Of a stretch of 64,000 bases of DNA, positions 52,932 through 61,872 are shown piece after piece. The stretch spans positions 1,984,001-2,048,000 of the forward strand of contig OY723284.1 of the NCBI GenBank assembly GCA_963210315.1, in the 5' to 3' direction. A model generated the notes under the pieces. It saw nothing but the letters and a program-made list of their open reading frames with translations. It had not been told where the DNA came from and searched no databases. The stretch is from Rhynchopus euleeides (Eukaryota > Euglenozoa > Diplonemea > Diplonemida > Diplonemidae). The stretch's first letter is position 1; each line of letters begins with the position of its first letter. A program made the position numbers and the translations under genes.

Positions 52932-54859
52932 GACACAGGGGACCAGAGTTTAGCACACATTTCCCGTACAAAAGGAGGCGAGACATCACACGTGAACTAC
53001 GACGGTATGACTACCCGACAGGGGGCGGCGCAGCAGGGGTCGGTGGAGGAAAGGACGGTACCGGCGCGGGGCCCGGGCCGACTCACAACGATGACCCGAC
53101 ACGCGCAGGGGATCCAGCCGCACAGCCGAGAGAGCGCCCAAAGACATACCACAGGCCTCAGCTCTCCATCCAAGTATACCAACCTCCTGAAGAAAACGAC
53201 AGCTCCGACGACACGGCGGACACCGACTCAGAACACGGACCGGGCATAGACGCCGATCTCTACGGGGAGAGTGTCGGCGTGCACCACAAAGGACATATCG
53301 TGCGACCTGCCCATGAAAGGCAAGACCCATCTGAAGACGACCGCCTTGCTCCGATCTGCGACACGCGCCTCAACCTGGCGCGACTCCGCGAGCTGGACTC
53401 CAACGAGGAACTGCGAGACGTGTTGGACCTCATTACAGACCCCGAAGCCTTCAGAAATGCGTTGCTCCCCGGAGCACGCGACCACTTCAGGAACAAGTGG
53501 AGGATGATATCACGCCATACATTGAAACATGTCGACGACCTCATCGCCTACGGCGTTATCGCTATAGCCTGTACTCATGCGATACTCACCTTACCAGCCT
53601 TTACCGTGCCGAAGAAGTCAGGGGGGACACGCTTCATCGTCGACGCACGTACTCTGAACTCGTACATGGCGCGACCGCCAGACATGAGATTGGACGACAT
53701 CCTGGAGGTGACGCGCCGCATCGCTGAGTCAACTTGGGTTGTGCTCGCTGACGCGAGGAGCTGGTTCTACCAGTTTCCGGTGGAGGAGGAGATCCAGCGC
53801 TACTTCGGAATCCGCTTCGGGGACAAGCGGGACGAATTTGTGCCAGCGTTTCTGTCGGTGATGTGCATGGGGTGGTCACACTCACCAGCAATTGCCAACC
53901 GGAGTGCGAGGGTGCTCCTCCCTCCAAGAGACGGCATCGTCTGGATAGACAATTTTGTGGTCACAGCCGAGACACTGGACGAGGTGCAGGCGAAGTACAG
54001 GGTCTTCCGCGAAAGGTGCGACTACGTCAACGCGACCCTGAACCTCGACGATGCCGACCACGGGATGCCGACGCAACGTTTCTGCACGTTCGGGATCCAG
54101 TTTGACCTGGTGGAGCACAGATTCCGCATGGACCCTGCATGGGTGGCGAAGGTGGCACAGCGGGAGGAGCTGGCGGAGACGTTGGAGGGAACAACAACGC
54201 CGCGGAGGGCCTTCCGCATCTTCGGATCCATCGTCTGGCAGTCATACGTCATGCGCGCGCCACTGTGTTTCGCTCCCGCAATCCTCTCTTTCGTCCGGCG
54301 CCTAGGACGCCGGGCGCACGACAACAACGCGGCGTGGGATGTCAACACACGAGTGCCGAACTCAGTGATCCGGGAGACAGCAGCACGGATGGAGTTCATG
54401 CGCGATAACAATTGGCACCACCAGGCAGACCCAACATCGCGGGCAACGCTGTGGTCCGACGCGTCATCGACGGAGTGGGCGGCGATACTCGAACTGGGAG
54501 AGGAGACGGTCACACAAGGGGTGTTCACCGGGGCAGATCGGGATGCGCACATCTTCCTGAAGGAGGCCTTCGCCGTGTGGCAAGGGCTACGCATCATCAA
54601 CTCACAGGACATCGCTGTGACGTGCAACATCGACAACCTCCCCCTAGTATTTTGCATGCGGCGAGGGCACTGCGCGAACCACAGAGGCAACCTGCTACTG
54701 CAGCGCATATTCCTCGTGGCACGGACGAAGCGACTGCGGCTCAACCCCCAGTGGGTGCCAACCGACGAGCAGCGGGCTGACACCTACACGCGCGGAACAC
54801 GAGCCGAACGGGCAATCCGCCTCGAGCCAGCACATATACCAACACGCAGCACCACGTAA
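52706..54859 (+). CDS. Reverse transcriptase/RNase H of the VIPER-like retrotransposon
   Basis: 717 residues from the first ATG of the frame (52706), which lies inside YR; the frame is open from 51917 but lacks an earlier ATG. RT motifs: FTVPKKSGGTRFIVDARTLN, VLADARSWFYQFPVEEE, the MCMGWSHSPAIANR segment, then WIDN at 53942-53953 where most reverse transcriptases have YxDD. RNase H follows with WSDASSTEW, FLKEAFAV, CNIDN and QRADTYTRG, giving D-E-D-D. It makes cDNA and removes the RNA template. It lies in the -1 frame relative to YR; expression could use a frameshift, internal initiation or splicing. Confidence 0.87.
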   Translation: MHRGGGEKGGCPIDAALPPEGGPPPSGTQRGASREADDAVATCDPRRGVSIHTSSNDTACGRHSGTVQRAGQERVRHRGPEFSTHFPYKRRRDITRELRRYDYPTGGGAAGVGGGKDGTGAGPGPTHNDDPTRAGDPAAQPRERPKTYHRPQLSIQVYQPPEENDSSDDTADTDSEHGPGIDADLYGESVGVHHKGHIVRPAHERQDPSEDDRLAPICDTRLNLARLRELDSNEELRDVLDLITDPEAFRNALLPGARDHFRNKWRMISRHTLKHVDDLIAYGVIAIACTHAILTLPAFTVPKKSGGTRFIVDARTLNSYMARPPDMRLDDILEVTRRIAESTWVVLADARSWFYQFPVEEEIQRYFGIRFGDKRDEFVPAFLSVMCMGWSHSPAIANRSARVLLPPRDGIVWIDNFVVTAETLDEVQAKYRVFRERCDYVNATLNLDDADHGMPTQRFCTFGIQFDLVEHRFRMDPAWVAKVAQREELAETLEGTTTPRRAFRIFGSIVWQSYVMRAPLCFAPAILSFVRRLGRRAHDNNAAWDVNTRVPNSVIRETAARMEFMRDNNWHHQADPTSRATLWSDASSTEWAAILELGEETVTQGVFTGADRDAHIFLKEAFAVWQGLRIINSQDIAVTCNIDNLPLVFCMRRGHCANHRGNLLLQRIFLVARTKRLRLNPQWVPTDEQRADTYTRGTRAERAIRLEPAHIPTRSTT

Positions 54860-54930
54860 CCCGCACTCGGCACCGTATGATTACATGACCAACCGGTGCG
54901 CGAGCACGTCCCTCCGGAAGAGGGTCCTGG

Positions 54931-55169
54931 GTGTGGAAGCGTCAACGCATCAAACGAAGTATCAACAGTAGAGAAAGAGCGGCAGAGTTGAAGTGACACT
55001 TTTTACGCACACGACTTTCGCGCGGAAAGTGTCATTCAGCTCTGCCAAACGTGCTCTACACACCACCCCCTTCATCAGGCAAGTGGGTTTGTAAGTGTGT
55101 GTGGAAGCGTCAACGCATCAAACGAAGTATCAACAGTAGAGAAAGAGCGGCAGAGTTGAAGTGACACTT
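54931..55169 (+). repeat. B1-A2-B2 3' repeats of the VIPER-like element
   Basis: B1 (54931-55000) and B2 (about 55100-55169) share GTGGAAGCGTCAACGCATCA through GAGTTGAAGTGACACTTT. A2 between them matches A1 at 49917-50035. The overlap word GTGTGGAAGCGTCAACGCA occurs at the A/B junctions. Confidence 0.88.
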
Positions 55170-56724
55170 TTTTTCTTTTGCAACCCAGTTTCTCGCCATT
55201 TTTTCTTTTTCTGTATCCCTGGGGGCGGAAAGCACCCACCCCTGTTTCTATCCGATTATCTCTCCTTTAGCTAAGTGGGTGACGTGAGTGAAGCCAGTGC
55301 ATGGGGTATCTCGAGCTGTGCCCCCGTGTGAAGTGTGAAGCGAAGAAAAACGAATGTACTGCCGAGAACAGGCCGATCTGGATAGGACGAACCGTTACGC
55401 GATAATCGGGGCCCGAACCCGGTGGGCGTTTGGTGATGCTTTTATTTTGTGTGCCTGTCTGCGTGCGTTTCGTGTGCCACCTCCCCCCCCCACCCATGAG
55501 GCACGTTGCTGTCTGTTTTCTTTTATAGAAACATTGCTAACGAGGTCGTGGACACCCATGCTCTCATCATCATCTGGCCAACGAAGGGGAGTCAGACTGG
55601 TGGAGGTGTGCATGGGGGAGAGTGGGGGGGGGGGGTAGGGCTCGTTGAAAGCAAACCAAACGGGGCCTGCGGAGGCGCCGCCGAAAAGCCGTGAGAGGGA
55701 CGGAAGAGCCCAGCGACTTCCGATCCTACAAGGGGAAGGGAGGGGAGTGGGGTATGGTGTGGTGTGGTGTGCGGTGTGGTGGCATCCACATCCGCGGGGG
55801 CGTCAAGAGAAAAAAATATATATCCACCCACCCCCCCCCCCCCCCCAGGGGGCCCCCGCCCCACCCCCACCCCCGCCCCGTTCGACAATATTTCAAAAAA
55901 ATACTCAACTCTATTCCCTCGCACCCCTTCGTCGACCCTTTCCATCCTGCCATCCCCCGATCCCTCCGACCCCCACACCCCCGTTTGACCCGTTAGGCGA
56001 TATGAGTGGTGGTTATTTAAACACGCCTTCTGATTCTGCATTATTTTCTCTCTCTCTGGGGGCCCTCGCTACCAAGTGTGACTGAGTGAGAAAAAGTGAG
56101 AAGTCAGCCATGTTTGGCTGAACACTGACGACTCGTGACTCACAGTGACTCGTAGCGAGGACCCCCTCTCTCTCTATTCTTTATTCGTGTTCTTCCCAAA
56201 AACAACAACAAAAAAAAGCACGGCGGCAAAAAAAATTGGAAGTTTTGGGGAAGAAACACCGAAACGGCAGCCGGGGTGGTGGCGCCGGCGAGAGAGGGAG
56301 AGGGGAGGGGGGTGGGGGGAAGCGCTGAGGGGGGGGTGGGCCTGGGAGGGGCTGTTGCCGGGACACACAGCACCCCCCGCTCACCTCACCCGGCCTCCCC
56401 CCCCACTCCATCTCTCTCTCATCTCCTTGCCCTGCTAGGGTCACACACACCACACGCGGGCAACACACTCAATGTGTGTTTCGCGTTGTTCAACAAAGGT
56501 CTCAGTTTATTTTATTATTGATCTCTCGCCCTCTCTCTCACCCCACTCAGACTCTCCATGAATGACGCTGCCGCCATCCCCGGGATGTGTTGTTTCGAGG
56601 TGTTGACAAGTCGGAGGGGACGGTGTGTGGGGTGGGGGAGCTCTCGCGGTCAGTGAATGGCACCACTCCACTCCACCCTTATATTGCCAGAACCCGGTTC
56701 TCTGCTTCTTTCATATTCATTGTT
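55170..56724. other. Intergenic, no gene recognised
   Basis: Low-complexity C-rich (55831-55850) and G-rich stretches; a short hairpin TCAGCCA/TGGCTGA at about 56104-56121; ACTCGTGACTCACAGTGACTCG repeats near 56131-56155. No coding sequence supported. Confidence 0.45.
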
Positions 56725-56976
56725 TTTTGCACATAACACACCTGTGTGGTACGGGAAATGCTACGAGGAACGCGATGGACTCGGGACTGCTGCTGGCCTC
56801 TCTTGCTATGGTTTACTTATGTTTCGTGCTCCACCTGCTCCACCTCATTCTGCACTTCAGATGATCCACTTCACGTGGGTTACGGGGTTTGGGACAACGA
56901 TGATATGTTGTGTCCGACGACAAGGTAAGGTAAGCTCATCGAGGTACACCAAACCGGAGTTGTCAAATCAAAAAAG
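56725..56976 (+). repeat. Left 250-bp direct repeat
   Basis: TTTTGCACATAACACACC to GTCAAATCAAAAA; matches 61275-61524 without visible difference apart from the length of the terminal A run. Confidence 0.9.
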
Positions 56977-57009
56977 ACACACCGCCCGAGAGGCAATTGG
57001 TGTGACACA

Positions 57010-57790
57010 ACAGCGATGACACAACCACTCTGCCCGAGGGGGCGCGTTTTTAGCGACCGAGACCTCCTCTCCTGACTGAGGGACACACGATCTGACCGTC
57101 CGAGAGACGCAGCATTCTACCCTGCCCGAGGGGCACCCACTCTCCTGACCGAGAGACACGCAGTCTTGCCCGAGGGGCACCTGGTTTCCTGACCGAGACA
57201 ATATTCTGCCCGAGGGGCACTCACTCTCCCGACCGAGAGACACGCAGTTTTGCCCGAGGGGCACCTGTTCTCCTGACCGAGACAATATTCTGCCCGAGGG
57301 GCACCCACTCTCCCGACCGAGAGACGCAGCATCTCGCCCGAGGGGCACCTGTTCTCCTGACCGAGACAAAATTTTTGCCCGAGGGGCACCTACTCTCCCG
57401 ACCGAGAGACACGCAGTCTTGCCCGAGGGGCACCTGTTCTCCTGACCGAGACAATATTCTGCCCGAGGGGCATCCACTCTCCCGACCGAGAGACGCAGCA
57501 TCTCGCCCGAGGGGCACCTGTTCTCCTGACCGAGACAATATTCTGCCCGAGGGGCACTCACTCTCCCGACCGAGAGACACGCAGTTTTGCCCGAGGGGCA
57601 CCCGTTATCCTGACCGAGACAAAACTATGCCCGAGGGGCACCCACTCTCCCGACCGAGAGACGCAGCATCTCGCCCGAGGGGCACCTGTTCTCCTGACCG
57701 AGACAAAAATTTTGCCCGAGGGGCACCCGCTCTCCCGACCGAGAGATACACAATCTTGCCCGAGGGGCACCAAATCCCGACCGAGAAGAC
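57010..57790. repeat. Minisatellite of about 84 bp built from GCCCGAGGGGCAC halves
   Basis: Alternating half-units of about 40 bp (GCCCGAGGGGCACCTGTTCT, then CCTGACCGAGACAATATTCT) and about 44 bp (GCCCGAGGGGCACCCACTCT, then CCCGACCGAGAGACGCAGCA). Each half carries TGCCC-GAG-GGGCA-like dyad symmetry and a GACCGAGA box. About eight to nine double units with small variants. Confidence 0.85.
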
Positions 57791-58234
57791 GACCCTCACA
57801 CCATGCTCGTGTCAGGTCTCAAGAGGGCCGAAGCCGCGGTTGAGGACAACAACACCCCCACGCACTGGTTCTAATAAATGACGGCGAGGTGCACGGGGGG
57901 ATCAGCACGAAGGAGGGGCGCAAAAAGATGGGGATGATGACGCCGTGGTGTTCAAGGTGGTCCTCCGCCGCTTATGAACGTGACAGCGGGACAGCGCTGC
58001 GCCCGTGGCCGCAGCGGATTGAGGACATTCCCATCAGCCATCGAGACTATCACCGCGCCTCGCCGAAAACCTGCTTCACGCTTGATCGCGCTCAAGGTTT
58101 CCAAACGCATACTTCAGCTGGAGGTTCCGTCACAGAGGCGCTGACAAAGGCGGGACCAAGAGCAACAGTCGGGTGCTGATAAATGGGTCGATACTGATGC
58201 AGCAAAGTGACGTCAGTGATATCCAACTCCTACT

Positions 58235-59120
58235 TTCCTGACCGAGACACGATCTTGCCGAGGAGCATCGGACCGAGACACCCACTTCTGCCTGAGGGGC
58301 ACCTAGCCGAGACGCATTTTTCCTGCCCGAGGGGCATCTCGCCGAGACATTACCTGCCTGAGGGGCACCTGGCCACGACATACCTACAGCTTACGCTTGC
58401 GGGGCACCCTGCCTGAGGAGCACCTGGCCAAGACATACATTTCCGCCTACGAGGCACCCTGCCCGAGGGGCACCTGGTCAAGACACACACTTCCGCCTAC
58501 GGGGCACCCTGCCCGAGGGGCACCTGGCCAAGACAGACACCTCTGCCTACGAGGCACCCTGCCCGAGGGGCACCTGGCCAAGACATACACTTCCGCCTAC
58601 GAGGCACCCTGCCCGAGGGGCACCTGGCCAAGACATACACTTCCCGCCTACGAGGCACCCTGCCCGAGGGGCACCTGGCCAAGACAGACACTTCCGCCTA
58701 CGAGGCACCCTGCCCGAGGGGCACCTGGCCAAGACAGACACTTCCGCCTACGAGACACCCTGCCCGAGGGGCACCTGGCCAAGACATACACTTCCGCCTA
58801 CGAGGCACCCTGCCCGAGGGGCACCTGGCCAAGACATACACTTCCGCCTACGAGGCACCCTGCCCGAGGGGCACCTGGTCAAGACATACATTTCCGCCTA
58901 CGGGGCACCCTGCCTGAGGGGCATCTGGCCGCGACATACACTTCCGCCTACGGGGCACCCTGCCTGAGGGGCACCTGGCCAAGACGCACATTCATGCCCG
59001 AGGGACACCGGGCCGAGACATTACATTCCCTGCCTGAGGGACACCTGGCCGAGACACATTCCTGCCGAGGGGCACTCACTCCCGACCGCGAGACGCAGGA
59101 TTTTGCCTGAGGGGCACCTC
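58235..59120. repeat. Minisatellite of 50 bp sharing the GCCCGAGGGGCAC core
   Basis: About eleven clean 50-bp units between 58400 and 58990 (CCCTGCCCGAGGGGCACCTG, then GCCAAGACATACACTTCCGC, then CTACGAGGCA), with degenerate units at both sides. One unit is 51 bp. The core is the same as in the 57.0-57.8 kb array, so both arrays come from one ancestral module. Confidence 0.85.
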
Positions 59121-61274
59121 CTCTCCTGACCGAGACACAACCCCGCCCAGCACAGTGCCGAGGGGCATTTACGCTTTCGACTGGAATACCGAGCCTGACC
59201 CGGGGAGACACAATCGTGCCACAATCGTGAGGGGCATACTCTCTTGATTGAGAAATACACCCTTTTTGCCCGAGCGACGGCACCTGAAGGCGGAAGGGTG
59301 GCCTGTCACACACAGCCTGCCAGATCCAGCTCGAGCACGGTGACGCGACGTGAGCTTTCCGAGGGCGACAGTTTTCGTGTACCAATGCAACGCCCCCGGA
59401 CACGCCCCCGAGAAGCCGGCACGTCTGTCGTGCCCAGCTTATCTGCGCGAATGCCGACTACGCGCACCCCGGCGTCAAGCGGATGCCCGCACACGCCCCA
59501 AGCGGGGCATACTCCGTCGAAGCATAGTCTCCCTGCCGGGGGACACACATTCAAGCCTGCATTATTCACAGGGGTCAGGGGGAGTTCCGGGCGTCTGTGG
59601 CCCGGTGTTGAGACGTACGACCTCACAGTTCCATGCAGGGAAGGGGAGCTGCTGACTGGACACCTGCGAGGTGCCGTGGGACATACACAGAGATCAGGTA
59701 TCCAACACAGCCGAGACGCTCTCCCAAGCTGCACTGCTCGGGGAGCAAAAGAAGCAGCGACTGAGAGACGCGTCCGCATCGCCTGTGTCAGCGGTGCCGC
59801 CGCTGAGGGGGTCCACCGAAACCGCAGCCATGGCAGCGGGCCGAGATCATTCCACAAGGTTGGGGGGCAGTCAGCCAGTCTTCCCGAGTACCCAGCAGCC
59901 TACTCGACAAGCCCGAACAGCGACTGCAGCGTGCGACAAGCTCCGGTCCGCGGGGACTCACCTCTCTCATTAAGAAGGCGACTCCGAGAATCCTTCTGGC
60001 ATGCCCACACCTCCAGGGCCTCGAATTTCCTCACGCACCGGGAAATACGCCCTCCACACTGAGTCCGGGCGTTACCACTGAATCGACGCCACGTGGGGCC
60101 ACAGGGCCTCCGTTTGATGCGCTGTCTACGAGGCGGGCGATGGGGCAGGTACAGTGGGGATCAGCCCAGTGGGAAGGGGGCCGCAGGAACGTGTTGTCCA
60201 CCGCTCGAGCGGAGTTCAGGAGACGACAGTGCGCGCGATCGCCCTCTTTCACCCAGAAGGGCCGGCACCTCTCACACCTACCCCTGGGCACTCCATGCAG
60301 CGTCTCCAGTGCGCCATGAAGAGGCGCGTTGGGCTTCACCCCGCAACTCGCTCGCAGCCAGCGAAGACCGGAGAGGACACAGAGAGCCACAGAGCGATCG
60401 AGATCACGCCGGAAAGCACCGGGTGTTGGCCGGGCTCCCGAAGGGCGAGAGTTTAAGACGGCCGGACAGTAGACTGCTGCGGAGGAGCTGGGAGGCGAGT
60501 TTCAGACTGTGATTTCTCGATCCGCCGAGCCCTGTCCCCAGGCGAGAGCTGCCGGGTCATGGTGGCTGAATATGCACGAGCGTCGCGGTGGTGGTGCTGG
60601 GAGCGCACCAGAGGACTGTCACGCTGAGGGGCTGGGCATGGCCACTGACTACCTGGATACGGCCGTCTCAGTGCATCGCCCGGGGTGCAAAACGACATCG
60701 AGGATGTCAGGAAGAAGGGTCATGTGGGCACACACCAATATGTCGGAGACGTGAAGAAGCCTCGAGGGGAAGGGTTCCCCAGGGGATGGAGGATCCCGAA
60801 GAGGTACAGGGTGAGGATTCAAATACCCGGAGTGGGAAACGCACCAGACGTCGGGGGTCAGCCAAGAGCGGGTGGTTGCAGCACAGGCGGGGCTGTGTGC
60901 AACCTTTGCCCCCTTAGTTTCGCCGGGTTGAGACGCATCAACTCTCTCGCCGGGTGCGGCAACTGGAGAGACAGGCATGTTGTCGATAGGGCACACCAAG
61001 AATCACGAGGCTGACCACACGACGGCGGCACACGGCCGAGGCAGGCGGATCCCCTCAGCGAGTGAGGTTCGATCGTTTTCCGTACAAGGTGCTCGTGACA
61101 ACGTAGAAAGCGGTACATTACCATCGGAGGGATGCATACGATGGGCGACGGAGCCTGATCACTTCAATAGTAGACCGTTCGCGCGGCGTCCCTAAGTCCT
61201 TGGGTCCTAAGGGTCCTGGGTGGAAGCGTCCAATGCAACACTCACAGCATAGAGGCCAAGTGTTTCTCGTAGTA
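59121..61274. other. Interior of the non-autonomous element, no recognisable gene
   Basis: Frames of up to 272 codons occur (for example 59244-60062) but none shows a motif, and all three forward frames are broken repeatedly. It may be decayed Gag/RT sequence; this cannot be confirmed by eye. Confidence 0.4.
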
Positions 61275-61524
61275 TTTTGCACATAACACACCTGTGTGGT
61301 ACGGGAAATGCTACGAGGAACGCGATGGACTCGGGACTGCTGCTGGCCTCTCTTGCTATGGTTTACTTATGTTTCGTGCTCCACCTGCTCCACCTCATTC
61401 TGCACTTCAGATGATCCACTTCACGTGGGTTACGGGGTTTGGGACAACGATGATATGTTGTGTCCGACGACAAGGTAAGGTAAGCTCATCGAGGTACACC
61501 AAACCGGAGTTGTCAAATCAAAAA
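61275..61524 (+). repeat. Right 250-bp direct repeat
   Basis: Copy of 56725-56976. Its end coincides with the start of the 3' repeats of the minus-strand element at 61521. Confidence 0.9.
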
Positions 61525-61601
61525 CCAGACAAATGAATCGCCCAACTGAATCGTGCTAGCTAAACTCCGGAAAGAAGTGTCTTTTTTCGTTGAACGCAGC
61601 C
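61521..61601 (-). repeat. B2 repeat of the second YR element
   Basis: AAAACCAGACAAATGAATCG to TTGAACGCAGCC; 81 bp, same as 61724-61804. Confidence 0.88.
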
Positions 61602-61723
61602 AAATATAAGGCCTAACCTGTTTTGGCGCACGGGTGTGATGACAAAAGGGAAAAGTGCTAGCACGAACATGATGTTGGTCTTCTGGTTATGTCTGGTTTC
61701 TTAGAACACTTAACGTGTATGCA

Positions 61724-61804
61724 AAAACCAGACAAATGAATCGCCCAACTGAATCGTGCTAGCTAAACTCCGGAAAGAAGTGTCTTTTTTCGTTGAACGC
61801 AGCC
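61724..61804 (-). repeat. B1 repeat of the second YR element
   Basis: Identical to 61521-61601, separated from it by the 122-bp A2 segment; begins 69 bp downstream of the RT/RNase H stop. Confidence 0.88.
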
Positions 61805-61872
61805 CAACCCACAGGGACCGCGTAGCGGAAAGAAAGACAAGGAATTGAAAGGGTACACCACACTTGAAATGT

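Larger units (their letters stand above)
49917..55169 (+). mobile_element. Complete tyrosine-recombinase retrotransposon (VIPER/Ngaro-like), split direct repeats
   Basis: Order: A1 repeat, minisatellite leader, Gag, YR, RT/RNase H, then B1-A2-B2. A1 (49917-50035) reappears as A2 (about 55000-55115). The segment after it, B2 (to 55169), also stands before A2 as B1 (54931-55000). Such A1...B1A2B2 split direct repeats mark Ngaro, PAT and VIPER-type elements, whereas DIRS elements have inverted ends. YR placed before RT is the order reported for kinetoplastid VIPER. All three frames are uninterrupted, so the copy could be active. About 5.25 kb. Confidence 0.88.
56725..61524 (+). mobile_element. 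Non-autonomous retroelement with 250-bp identical direct repeats, probably YR type
   Basis: Identical repeats at 56725-56976 and 61275-61524. The 80 bp before the right repeat contain GGGTCCTGGGTGGAAGCGTC, close to GGGTCCTGGGTGTGGAAGCG at the B1 border of the VIPER-like element. This suggests an A1...B1-A2 layout in which B2 has been displaced by the element that starts at 61521. The interior (4.3 kb) is two minisatellite blocks and about 2 kb without a recognisable gene. Alternatives: an LTR-type non-autonomous element or a plain duplication. Confidence 0.55.

Noticed and set aside
58397-59110. 237-codon repeat protein in the 50-bp minisatellite
   Set aside because: All frames are open because the unit lacks stops; the 50-bp period shifts frame each unit, so no constant peptide repeat is kept.
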